Shown: piece after piece, positions 1 through 5,425 of the stretch
Position numbering within the stretch: the first letter of the stretch is position 1
How the letters are laid out: each line of letters begins with the position of its first letter
Assembly (NCBI GenBank): GCA_017501865.1
Contig: JAFVWD010000080.1
Location: forward strand, 1 to 6,901
Origin: Clostridia bacterium
Lineage (GTDB): Bacteria; Bacillota; Clostridia; Oscillospirales; Acutalibacteraceae
Direction: 5' to 3'
DNA: 6,901 bases
Program-made: the position numbers and the translations under genes
Notes under the pieces: generated by a model
The model's database searches: none
The model's input: only the letters and a program-made list of their open reading frames with translations
Told to the model about the DNA's origin: nothing

Positions 1-7
1 ATCTCAT
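1..7 (-). CDS. Start of a truncated gene running off the left edge
   Basis: Only the first two codons (Met-Arg) are inside the window. The case for a gene is an ATG read on the minus strand from position 7, preceded by a textbook AAGGAG ribosome binding site (complement of 13-18) at a 5-nt spacing, beginning only 24 nt after the stop codon of the cyclase-family gene. This suggests it is the next gene of the hisS/cyclase transcription unit. Product unknown; nothing can be said about its function. Confidence 0.4.
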
Positions 8-31
8 AGCTTCTCCTTTTTGCAATTAAAG

Positions 32-640
32 TCATCGTGTTCCTGTCCAGAATAAATGGTCTTTAATAAGAATTGCTCTGCAAGGAGCAGCCTCTACCCC
101 ACTTATTTTGAGCGGTTGCGCCATTAAAAAGTATTTTCCCGGCTCAACCTTTGATAAATCAAGACCTTCTAAAATTGCAATATTCTCTGAAAGTAATGCT
201 CTGTGGATTTGCTCATTTGTTCCGCTTATTCCTATAGACTGCGAGTCTGTACCAACTAATTTCACACCGGAGTCAGCAAAATAATACGCACTGCTTTCCA
301 TAAGATATGAATTACCGTTTCCTTTAATCAGAACTCTTTCTGCAGTCTGCCATGGAAAATTATCTTCAGCAAATGCTCCCGTAACAGGTCCCGGAGGTGC
401 TTCCACCACTACGCATTCACCCACGAACATTTCTAACGGCATTTCATCAATTGAACTTCCTCCGTTCATAAAATGAAGCGGTGCATCTATATGAGTTGCG
501 GTATGAAGACAGGTATAAAATGCATTCAAATTACATTTTTCTCCTGATTTCATAGATTTTATTTCATCCAAATACCCCTCCGGTTCTCCCAGGTAAACAG
601 GTGTTTTCAAAATATCTCTTGAAATATCTACGATTTCCAT
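32..640 (-). CDS. Cyclase-family (kynurenine formamidase-like) metal-dependent hydrolase
   Basis: A 202-residue cytosolic protein of the cyclase/kynurenine formamidase (KynB-like) family, which usually hydrolyses amides or lactone-like substrates with a divalent metal. Seen directly: the metal-binding signature HTATHIDAPLHF at residues 46-57 (His46, His50, Asp52, His56), a GTDSQSIG segment at 130-137, and a His146/Glu158 pair whose 12-residue spacing equals that of the catalytic His/Glu pair of KynB. The C-terminal part (PLKISGVEAAPCRAILI) is also typical. The usual G of HxGTH is A here (TATH). I place the start at the ATG at 640 because a GAGGTG ribosome binding site sits just upstream; an in-frame TTG at 661 would add seven residues. 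It begins 27 nt after the hisS stop, so co-transcription is likely. No tryptophan-degradation genes are nearby, so the substrate is unknown and the kynurenine role is not established. Confidence 0.85.
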   Translation of the reverse strand: MEIVDISRDILKTPVYLGEPEGYLDEIKSMKSGEKCNLNAFYTCLHTATHIDAPLHFMNGGSSIDEMPLEMFVGECVVVEAPPGPVTGAFAEDNFPWQTAERVLIKGNGNSYLMESSAYYFADSGVKLVGTDSQSIGISGTNEQIHRALLSENIAILEGLDLSKVEPGKYFLMAQPLKISGVEAAPCRAILIKDHLFWTGTR

Positions 641-667
641 TTTTCGCACCTCAATTTTCAAACTTGT

Positions 668-2017
668 TTAAAACTTAAAAATATTATTAATATCCTCTTG
701 TGTCATTCCTGAAAAATCAGCTGTAGCAACTGCATTCATACTATTTTTGACAACAATTTTGAAAAACTCCTCAGAAAATTCTTCAAGCGAAATTTCTTCC
801 TCGGTTCCATCACTCATATTTTTGAGTCTTGCTTTATTTTCCTGAAGCTCATTATCACCTATAACAACAGTATACTCTGCGCCTATTTTGTTAGAATATT
901 TCATTTGTGCTTTAATTGACCTTCCTACAGTATCAACGGAAACACTATAGCCCTCACTTCTTAAATCGGAGGATATCTCAAGCGCTTTTAAAACTGCATT
1001 TTCACCTGCGGTAACAATTGAAAGATTATATTTAGGTGCTTCAGGGAATTGAATTTCTGCACCTTCCATTATAAGAACAAGTCTTTCAAGTCCCATACCA
1101 AAACCACAGGCAGGAATTGCGCTTCCGCCCAATTCTTCTATAAGTCCGTCATACCTGCCGCCACCGCAAACTACGAGTCCTTCTGTCTTTTCATATTTTG
1201 AAACAAATTCAAAAACTGTTCTTGTGTAATAATCAAGTCCGCGCACAATCTGCGGATTAACCTTATACTCAATACCCATAGTGTCAAGATATTTTTGAAG
1301 TGACTCAAAATGCTCACGGCAATCATCACAAATAAAATCTAACACAACAGGTGCATTTTCTGCAACCTTTGAGCAAACAGGACTTTTACAGTCAAGTATT
1401 CTCATAGGATTCCTGTCAAGTCTTGAAAGACAGGTTTCACAAAGCTCGCCCTTCTTATTTTCAAAATAATCCTTAAGTGCCTGTGTGTATTTTTTTCTGC
1501 ACTCAGGACAGCCTATTGAATTAATTTCAAGAGCAACTTTATCAATACCCAAATAATTCAAATATGTTGATGCAAGTGAAATAATCTCCGCATCCTGAAC
1601 CGCTGTACCTGCACCAAAGGCTTCAACACCGAACTGATGAAATTCACGGAGTCTGCCTGCCTGTGGCTTCTCATAACGGTAGCAGGATGTCAAATAACAT
1701 ATTTTCTGCGGTAAAGGCTCATTAAAAAGACCGTGTTCAAGAAATGCTCTTACAGCACCCGCAGTACCTTCAGGGCGCAAAGTAATAGAACGGTCACCCT
1801 TGTCGTTAAAGGTATACATTTCCTTCTGAACTACATCTGTAGTTTCACCTACTGAACAATCAAAAAGCTCTGTGTACTCAAATACAGGGGTACGCATTTC
1901 CAAAAAGCCGAAGCTTTTTGCTGTATCAATAGCAGCCTGCTCAACGTACTGGTATTTATGTGACTCTGACGGTAAAACGTCATTTGTACCTTTAATTGCT
2001 TTTACACTAAATGCCAT
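668..2017 (-). CDS. hisS: Histidyl-tRNA synthetase
   Basis: Class II aminoacyl-tRNA synthetase (EC 6.1.1.21) that charges tRNA-His with histidine in the cytosol. At 449 residues it is slightly longer than the 424-residue E. coli enzyme. Motifs in order: N-terminal KGTNDVLP (9-16); motif 1 region with RTPVFE (42-47); TLRPEGTAG (79-87); motif 2 CYRYEKPQAGRLREFHQFG (112-130); an insertion domain with eight cysteines (170, 173, 193, 196, 210, 215, 230, 233); the histidine-specific RGLDYYTRTVFEF (259-271); CGGGRYDGL (284-292); motif 3 CGFGMGLER (304-312); and a C-terminal anticodon-binding domain (about 330-425). A tail of roughly 25 residues ends the protein. The ATG at 2017 follows a GGTAGGA ribosome binding site. 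A hairpin terminator separates it from mgsA, and the 79-nt gap is too short for a T-box leader. All diagnostic residues are present, so it should be functional. Confidence 0.98.
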   Translation of the reverse strand: MAFSVKAIKGTNDVLPSESHKYQYVEQAAIDTAKSFGFLEMRTPVFEYTELFDCSVGETTDVVQKEMYTFNDKGDRSITLRPEGTAGAVRAFLEHGLFNEPLPQKICYLTSCYRYEKPQAGRLREFHQFGVEAFGAGTAVQDAEIISLASTYLNYLGIDKVALEINSIGCPECRKKYTQALKDYFENKKGELCETCLSRLDRNPMRILDCKSPVCSKVAENAPVVLDFICDDCREHFESLQKYLDTMGIEYKVNPQIVRGLDYYTRTVFEFVSKYEKTEGLVVCGGGRYDGLIEELGGSAIPACGFGMGLERLVLIMEGAEIQFPEAPKYNLSIVTAGENAVLKALEISSDLRSEGYSVSVDTVGRSIKAQMKYSNKIGAEYTVVIGDNELQENKARLKNMSDGTEEEISLEEFSEEFFKIVVKNSMNAVATADFSGMTQEDINNIFKF

Positions 2018-2049
2018 TTTTATTCCTACCTTTTATCTGAATAAAATTC

Positions 2050-2080
2050 AAAAATCGGGAGCATAAATAACAGCGCCCGA
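2050..2080 (-). terminator. Rho-independent terminator between mgsA and hisS
   Basis: Read on the minus strand, TCGGGCGC (2073-2080) pairs with GCTCCCGA (2055-2062) across a 10-nt loop, with one C/T mismatch, and is followed by TTTTT (2050-2054) and further T-rich sequence. It lies 17 nt after the mgsA stop and should end most mgsA transcripts. It leaves only about 30 nt before the hisS start, so hisS must be expressed by read-through or from a promoter overlapping this hairpin. A weak candidate on the minus strand is TTGAGT, 17 nt, TATTTA. Confidence 0.65.
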
Positions 2081-2096
2081 CTTTCAACTCAATAAT

Positions 2097-2504
2097 TTAT
2101 CTTGCTTTCGGATTAACAATATCACGCCAATCAAGATCGCCACGTTCAAGACTGTGAATAAGTGCTTCTGCAGTAGCAATGTTTGTTGCAACCGGAATAT
2201 TATGTACGTCACAAAGTCTTAAAATATTATTTTCATTCGGCTCACCCGGATTTGGTGAAATAGGGTCTCTGAACAAAAGAAGAACGTCAATTTCATCACA
2301 TGCAATTCTTGAACCGATTTGTTGGTCTCCGCCTTGTTGACCGCTTAAATATTTTTCAATTTCCAAGCCTGTCGCTTCAGAAACTAATTTACCTGTTGTG
2401 CCTGTTGCAGAAAGTGTATGTTTACTCAAAATTCCACAGTATGCAATACAAAACTGTGTCATAAGCTCTTTTTTTGAGTCGTGCGCCATCAATGCTATGT
2501 TCAT
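2097..2504 (-). CDS. mgsA: Methylglyoxal synthase (variant active site)
   Basis: A 135-residue protein of the MgsA family (EC 4.2.3.3), which converts dihydroxyacetone phosphate to methylglyoxal plus phosphate, a cytosolic bypass of lower glycolysis when sugar phosphates accumulate. Seen: MAHD (6-9, phosphate-site His8/Asp9), ATGTTG (33-38, phosphate loop), SGQQGGDQQIG (54-64) carrying the catalytic base Asp60 (Asp71 in E. coli), FRDP (78-81) and LCDVHNIPVATNIATAEALI (97-116). Odd: the usual PHxPD segment reads PGEPN (86-90), so the positions of E. coli His98 and Asp101 are Gly87 and Asn90, and the common SGPxGG is SGQQGG. The ATG at 2504 has a TAAGGAGG ribosome binding site (2513-2520, 8-nt spacing). 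An overlapping ATG at 2508 is in another frame. The gene has its own promoter upstream and a terminator downstream. Family membership is clear; activity with the altered residues is less certain. Confidence 0.93.
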   Translation of the reverse strand: MNIALMAHDSKKELMTQFCIAYCGILSKHTLSATGTTGKLVSEATGLEIEKYLSGQQGGDQQIGSRIACDEIDVLLLFRDPISPNPGEPNENNILRLCDVHNIPVATNIATAEALIHSLERGDLDWRDIVNPKAR

Positions 2505-2541
2505 ACATCCGTCCTCCTTATTTTTTAAATTTTATATTTCT

Positions 2542-2570
2542 ATTGTAGCAGAAAAAACTTCTTTTTTCAA
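2542..2570 (-). promoter_or_regulatory. Sigma-A promoter of mgsA
   Basis: On the minus strand, -35 TTGAAA (2565-2570), an exact 17-nt spacer and -10 TACAAT (2542-2547) place a transcription start roughly 30 nt before the mgsA start codon, just ahead of its TAAGGAGG site. Both hexamers differ from consensus at one or two positions. This makes mgsA a transcription unit separate from the upstream sugar kinase, whose stop is at 2613. Confidence 0.72.
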
Positions 2571-2612
2571 TATAAAAAAATCAACTTTTACAATATTTTG
2601 TAATTTTTTGTA

Positions 2613-4205
2613 TTATGAATTTAAAAGTTTAAAATTCTTTTTATTTGCATTGTATAAATTTTTATACACTTCGTAGTATTTGTCATAAACCTTCTTTTTC
2701 TCACTATCAGGAGTAAAGCTTTTACTTACAGGTATCATCTTTTTTGCATCCTCTATAGAATCACAAATACCTAAACCAACCGCAACAAGAACGGTTGCGC
2801 CCATAGCTCCTACATTCTGCGGCTCACTTACCGTTTCTACAGTTTTACCCGTACAGTCTGCCAATATCTGGCAGGTAAGGTCAGAAAGCGCACCACCACC
2901 AACAAAACGGATTTTTTCAGATGTTTTAATCTTTTTCTCTTCTGTTTCAATAAACCATCTTAAATGATAGCAAACACCCTCTAAAACAGCACGAATCATT
3001 TCTCTTTTACCTGTTTCAAGGCTTAAATTAAAGAACATTCCGCGTGCGTTAGGATCTTCAAACGGGCAACGGTTTCCGTGAAGCCATGGAGTAAATATTA
3101 CTCCGTTTGAGCCTGCCGGTATTTCGCTTACTACCTCTGTCATATAGTCGTACAGACTTGTATATTTTTTCTCATATCCGTCTGTTATATTCTTTTTTTC
3201 AAGATAAATATCAATTTCATCAAGCGCCAGATGGTCTTTCACCCATTCAAGACATTTACCTGCAGTTTCAAGCTCTGCAAAATAATTATATTTACCGTCC
3301 TCAGCTCCTACTACTGCTGCAATCATAGCAGAGGCATCTACTATACTCTTAGGAACTACGGTTGAAACCCAGCCTGAGGTGCCGCTGTAAACGTGTGTAT
3401 CTCCCAAAGAGACAGAGCCTGCACCCACACCTATAAGAGATGCATCGCCACCACCGCCGAAAACCGCAGTACCTTCTTTAAGCCCTAACTCTTCTGCCGC
3501 TTTTTTTGTTAATGTGCCAACCTTATCTGAAGATGCCTTAATTTCAGGAAGATGCTCAAAATTAACCTTGAGCATATTGCACATTGTTTTGCTGAAGCAT
3601 TTTTTCTTAATATCATAAAGCTCGGTTGCAAATGCAGAGTCGTGAGTCATACAAAACTCACCTGTCATACGTGCAATAAAATACTCTTTTACATCTAACC
3701 ATTTATGTACTCTTTTGAAATTTTCAGGCTCGTGTTTTTCCACCCACTTATACTTCCATACAGGATCTTTTACAGATGCAGCAACAGCACCTGTAATTTT
3801 GAGGGAAACTAAAAGTTTCGGAACATTTGCACCGGCGATTTTAAATCCGTGGGCAATCCCTTCTTTCAACTCTTCACGTGCTCTTTGATCCATATAACTC
3901 ATAGCACGCCTTACAGGGAGAGCATCTTTATCTACAAGAACAACACCCTGCATTTGTGAACAGAAAGAAATGCCGACAATATCTTCTGTACTGAGTCCGC
4001 TTTTTGAGAGCACCTTCTTTGTGGTACTGCACATAGCATCCCACCACTCATTAGGATCCTGTTCTGCACCGCCGTCAGGTAAAACGTATAATTTGTAACC
4101 TTCAGAAGCTGCCGCAACCAGGTTAAGATTTTCTGCCAATTCAAAAATACAGGTTTTTACACCTGTTGTACCGATATCATAAGCTATTGCGTATTTTTTT
4201 TCCAT
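2613..4205 (-). CDS. xylB: FGGY-family carbohydrate kinase, xylulokinase-like
   Basis: A 530-residue cytosolic sugar kinase of the FGGY family, most like xylulokinase (EC 2.7.1.17), which phosphorylates D-xylulose to the pentose-phosphate intermediate xylulose 5-phosphate. Seen: N-terminal ATPase-fold phosphate loop DIGTTG (10-15), CSQMQG (82-87) and SYMDQRA (103-109) from the substrate-binding half, GGGGDAS (250-256) with the likely catalytic base Asp254, GTSGW (275-279, second phosphate motif), PWLHGNRCPFEDPNARG (373-389) and FVGGGALSD (434-442, adenosine site). Start chosen at the ATG at 4205: it has a GGAGAG ribosome binding site, and the open frame upstream to 4322 runs through the promoter. 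No xylose isomerase, transporter or regulator is in view, and FGGY substrates are hard to tell from sequence alone, so another ketose or polyol remains possible. The stop lies 43 nt before the mgsA promoter. Confidence 0.87.
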   Translation of the reverse strand: MEKKYAIAYDIGTTGVKTCIFELAENLNLVAAASEGYKLYVLPDGGAEQDPNEWWDAMCSTTKKVLSKSGLSTEDIVGISFCSQMQGVVLVDKDALPVRRAMSYMDQRAREELKEGIAHGFKIAGANVPKLLVSLKITGAVAASVKDPVWKYKWVEKHEPENFKRVHKWLDVKEYFIARMTGEFCMTHDSAFATELYDIKKKCFSKTMCNMLKVNFEHLPEIKASSDKVGTLTKKAAEELGLKEGTAVFGGGGDASLIGVGAGSVSLGDTHVYSGTSGWVSTVVPKSIVDASAMIAAVVGAEDGKYNYFAELETAGKCLEWVKDHLALDEIDIYLEKKNITDGYEKKYTSLYDYMTEVVSEIPAGSNGVIFTPWLHGNRCPFEDPNARGMFFNLSLETGKREMIRAVLEGVCYHLRWFIETEEKKIKTSEKIRFVGGGALSDLTCQILADCTGKTVETVSEPQNVGAMGATVLVAVGLGICDSIEDAKKMIPVSKSFTPDSEKKKVYDKYYEVYKNLYNANKKNFKLLNS

Positions 4206-4250
4206 TTCTATCTCTCCAATAAAAGGTTTTTGTAAATTACCACCTATACT

Positions 4251-4279
4251 ATTATGCAATACTTTTTGTAAATAATCAA
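4251..4279 (-). promoter_or_regulatory. Probable promoter of the xylulokinase-like gene
   Basis: On the minus strand, -35 TTGATT (4274-4279), a 17-nt spacer and -10 CATAAT (4251-4256, five of six consensus bases) predict a start near 4244, about 40 nt before the ATG at 4205. The rest of the stretch up to the divergent 5S promoter is AT-rich with runs of T and A. I saw no convincing catabolite-repression (cre) site or riboswitch in it. Confidence 0.6.
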
Positions 4280-4371
4280 CATCTTTTTTCGTTTTTTTCT
4301 CTCGATTTTTAATCAAAATCACATTTTCAATAAAAATTTGAAATTTTTTTGATTTTTTTGTAAAAAAGGGG

Positions 4372-4400
4372 TTGACTTTTTTATTCAGTATTGATATAAT
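4372..4400 (+). promoter_or_regulatory. Strong promoter of the 5S rRNA/tRNA-Asn operon
   Basis: TTGACT (4372-4377), an exact 17-nt spacer and a perfect TATAAT (4395-4400) form a near-consensus sigma-A promoter, as expected for a stable-RNA operon. Transcription should begin near 4406-4408, about 30 nt before the mature 5S. It faces away from the kinase promoter at 4251-4279. Confidence 0.85.
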
Positions 4401-4413
4401 ACAAGCACTGTTT

Positions 4414-4435
4414 CAGAGGATATCAAAGTTCTCTG
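4414..4435 (+). other. Leader hairpin just before 5S rRNA
   Basis: CAGAGGA (4414-4420) can pair with TTCTCTG (4429-4435), with one G-T wobble, around an 8-nt loop. It lies directly between the predicted transcription start and the 5S 5' end, where a processing signal for 5S maturation would be expected. The role is inferred from position only. Confidence 0.35.
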
Positions 4436-4437
4436 TA

Positions 4438-4553
<116 letters not shown>

Positions 4554-4559
4554 ACAAAT

Positions 4560-4577
4560 GCCGGATAAAAATCCGGC
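4560..4577 (+). other. Spacer hairpin between 5S rRNA and tRNA-Asn
   Basis: GCCGGAT (4560-4566) and ATCCGGC (4571-4577) form a perfect 7-bp stem with an AAAA loop in the 30-nt gap between the two RNA genes. It is followed by only TAATTT, so it is a poor terminator; a processing or spacing element in the co-transcript is more likely. Confidence 0.5.
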
Positions 4578-4583
4578 TAATTT

Positions 4584-4659
4584 GCCTTAATAGCTCAGTT
4601 GGTAGAGCACTCGGCTGTTAACCGAGTTGTCGTAGGTTCGAGTCCTACTTGAGGCGCCA
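4584..4659 (+). tRNA. tRNA-Asn (anticodon GTT)
   Basis: A complete 76-nt cloverleaf including an encoded CCA. The acceptor stem GCCTTAA (4584-4590) pairs with TTGAGGC (4649-4655, one G-T pair), followed by discriminator G and CCA (4657-4659). The D-arm contains TAGCTCAGTTGGTAGAGCA. The anticodon stem CTCGG (4610-4614)/CCGAG (4622-4626) encloses loop CTGTTAA with anticodon GTT (4617-4619). The T-arm is GTAGG TTCGAGT CCTAC. Co-transcribed with 5S rRNA 30 nt upstream and ended by the hairpin directly downstream. Confidence 0.97.
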
Positions 4660-4660
4660 A

Positions 4661-4694
4661 AAAATTCCGTTCACGAAAGTGGACGGAATTTTTT
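4661..4694 (+). terminator. Rho-independent terminator of the 5S/tRNA-Asn operon
   Basis: AATTCCGTTCAC (4663-4674) pairs with GTGGACGGAATT (4679-4690) over 12 bp with one wobble, capped by a stable GAAA tetraloop and running into T4689-T4694. It starts 2-3 nt after the tRNA CCA. The same 5' arm also has a perfect 17-nt inverted copy at 4735-4751 (see the repeat entry), so the terminator may have been supplied by a repeat element. Confidence 0.88.
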
Positions 4695-4782
4695 ACTTGT
4701 TCACTATTAACTATTCACTCTTCACTAAAATAGTTTTCGTGAACGGAATTTCAGGTAAGAAGTAAGAGTGAATAGTGAAGAG
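4662..4782. repeat. Nested inverted repeat with TTCACTA-type heptamer arrays
   Basis: Outer repeat: AAATTCCGTTCACGAAA (4662-4678) recurs as a perfect 17-nt inverted copy at 4735-4751. Between the arms are four tandem heptamers, TTCACTA, TTAACTA, TTCACTC and TTCACTA (4700-4727). Beyond the right arm the same heptamer runs in the opposite orientation: degenerate GAAGTAA (4759-4765), GAGTGAA (4766-4772), TAGTGAA (4773-4779), then GAG. A 13-nt perfect inverted pair results (4710-4722 with 4764-4776). The right heptamer array ends about 6 nt before the -35 box of the four-helix-bundle gene. It resembles a small non-coding palindromic or MITE-like element; no transposase or clear target-site duplication is visible, so mobility is inferred. 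Confidence 0.75.
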
Positions 4783-4787
4783 GTATA

Positions 4788-4816
4788 TTGAAAAATGTAG
4801 TCAATATTGTTACAAT
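4788..4816 (+). promoter_or_regulatory. Promoter of the four-helix-bundle gene
   Basis: TTGAAA (4788-4793), a 17-nt spacer and TACAAT (4811-4816) predict a start near 4823, only about 18 nt before the ATG at 4841. This supports that ATG over an in-frame GTG at 4775, which lies upstream of the promoter and inside the heptamer repeat. The promoter abuts the repeat, so both may have arrived as a unit. Confidence 0.68.
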
Positions 4817-4840
4817 ATACCTGTGAAAGGCGGTAAGTAT

Positions 4841-5188
4841 ATGAAAGACAGTCCTTTAATTAATAAATCTAAAGCATTTGCACTTGAGGTTTTAAAGGTT
4901 TGTAAGGAATTACGAGCAACTAAGTGTGAAGGTGTATTGATAAATCAATTTATTCGTTCCGGTACAAGTATTGGTGCAAATATTCGTGAAGCTTTTTATG
5001 CACATAGTAAAGCGGATTTTGTATCAAAGTTGCAAATAGCTTTAAAAGAATGTTACGAAACAGAATATTGGATTGAGCTTTTAATAGATGGTGGATACTA
5101 TAATAATAAAGAAATACAAGAAAAATGTATTGAAATCAAAAAAATATTAATATCATCTATTAACACCGCAAAAGAAAATATGAAATAA
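4841..5188 (+). CDS. Four-helix-bundle protein (23S rRNA intervening-sequence / Avd-like family)
   Basis: A 115-residue protein recognised as the four-helix-bundle family first seen as ORFs in 23S rRNA intervening sequences of Leptospira and Coxiella, and related to the Avd accessory protein of diversity-generating retroelements. Seen: an N-terminal helix with SKAFALEVLKVCKEL (8-22), the hallmark segment FIRSGTSIGANIREAFYA (36-53), the KADFVSKLQIALKECYETEYW region (56-76), and a C-terminal helix ending in KENMK. Members form basic homopentamers that probably bind nucleic acid; the physiological role is unknown. Start set at ATG 4841, preceded by AAAGGCGG (4826-4833). It has its own promoter and is monocistronic, bounded upstream by the heptamer repeat and downstream by a terminator. 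It sits beside 5S rRNA/tRNA but is not inside an rRNA gene, and no reverse transcriptase is visible. Confidence 0.87.
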   Translation: MKDSPLINKSKAFALEVLKVCKELRATKCEGVLINQFIRSGTSIGANIREAFYAHSKADFVSKLQIALKECYETEYWIELLIDGGYYNNKEIQEKCIEIKKILISSINTAKENMK

Positions 5189-5232
5189 GTCAAATTTTAA
5201 GTAGTTTGTTTTTCGTTACCGAGACACATGAT

Positions 5233-5253
5233 TGGGTTCCTTTTTTGAACCCA
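5233..5253 (+). repeat. Small hairpin before the four-helix gene's terminator
   Basis: TGGGTTC (5233-5239) and GAACCCA (5247-5253) form a perfect 7-bp stem around a T-rich loop. No T-run follows, so alone it is a poor terminator. It directly precedes the stronger hairpin at 5257-5284, with which it makes a tandem pair. Confidence 0.5.
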
Positions 5254-5256
5254 TAA

Positions 5257-5290
5257 GAAAACCCTTGATTTTTCAAGGGTTTTCTTCATT
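5257..5290 (+). terminator. Rho-independent terminator after the four-helix-bundle gene
   Basis: GAAAACCCTTG (5257-5267) and CAAGGGTTTTC (5274-5284) form a perfect 11-bp stem with a 6-nt loop, followed by TTCATTTTTA. Because the stem has A-rich and T-rich outer ends it could work on both strands. It lies about 70 nt past the stop at 5188. Confidence 0.75.
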
Positions 5291-5334
5291 TTTATCTTGA
5301 TTTTTATAGTTTCGTCCCCTATAAACCCCTATTT

Positions 5335-5358
5335 AGAACTGATAGGACTCGAACCTAT
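5335..5358 (-). pseudogene. 3' fragment of a tRNA gene (possible attachment-site remnant)
   Basis: On the minus strand ATAGG TTCGAGT CCTAT is a complete T-arm with the conserved TTCGA loop, followed by CAGTTCT as the 3' acceptor strand. The matching 5' acceptor (AGAACTG), D-arm and anticodon arm are absent from the sequence upstream on that strand, and no CCA follows, so it is not a functional tRNA. Tyrosine-recombinase elements commonly use tRNA 3' ends as integration sites and leave such pieces at one junction; that reading is inference. Its acceptor strand differs from tRNA-Asn in this window, so it came from a different tRNA. Confidence 0.6.
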
Positions 5359-5386
5359 GACATTTTAACATAATAATTTGTTTTAG

Positions 5387-5425
5387 ACCGATATTCTTTT
5401 ATTTAGATTATCGGTTGTTTTATTT
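5387..5425 (+). terminator. Weak inverted repeat followed by T-rich sequence
   Basis: ACCGATA (5387-5393) and TATCGGT (5409-5415) can pair over 7 bp with a 15-nt loop, followed by TGTTTTATTTTCC. The long loop and broken T-run make termination doubtful. It could be a leftover of the recombined segment. Confidence 0.25.

Noticed and set aside
1872..2066. Open frame on the plus strand over the hisS start
   Set aside because: Antisense to the conserved N-terminus of HisRS, with no recognisable domain or ribosome binding site; a chance frame.
2587..2608. TTACAA/TTGTAA hairpin after the kinase gene as a terminator
   Set aside because: On the plus strand it is followed by T6, but no plus-strand gene ends here; on the minus strand the T-run is distant. 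The stem is only six A/T-dominated pairs, too weak to call.
2398..2676. Plus-strand open frame across the mgsA/kinase gap
   Set aside because: The low-complexity Phe/Leu/Lys-rich product results from AT-rich DNA, and it is antisense to mgsA, its promoter and the kinase end.
4206..4322. In-frame 39-residue N-terminal extension of the xylulokinase-like protein
   Set aside because: It is lysine-rich, has no counterpart in the FGGY family, and overlaps the predicted promoter; the ATG at 4205 has a good ribosome binding site and starts directly at the conserved phosphate-loop strand.
4325..4343. TTTCAA/TTGAAA inverted repeat upstream of the 5S promoter as an operator
   Set aside because: Such 6-bp palindromes are expected by chance in DNA this AT-rich, and no known operator consensus fits.
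4700..4779. Heptamer repeats as a CRISPR array
   Set aside because: Units are 7 nt and directly adjacent without spacers, and no cas gene is present.
4775..4840. GTG start and 22-residue extension of the four-helix-bundle protein
   Set aside because: It starts inside the heptamer repeat, precedes the predicted promoter, and the family normally begins near the ATG at 4841, which has its own ribosome binding site.
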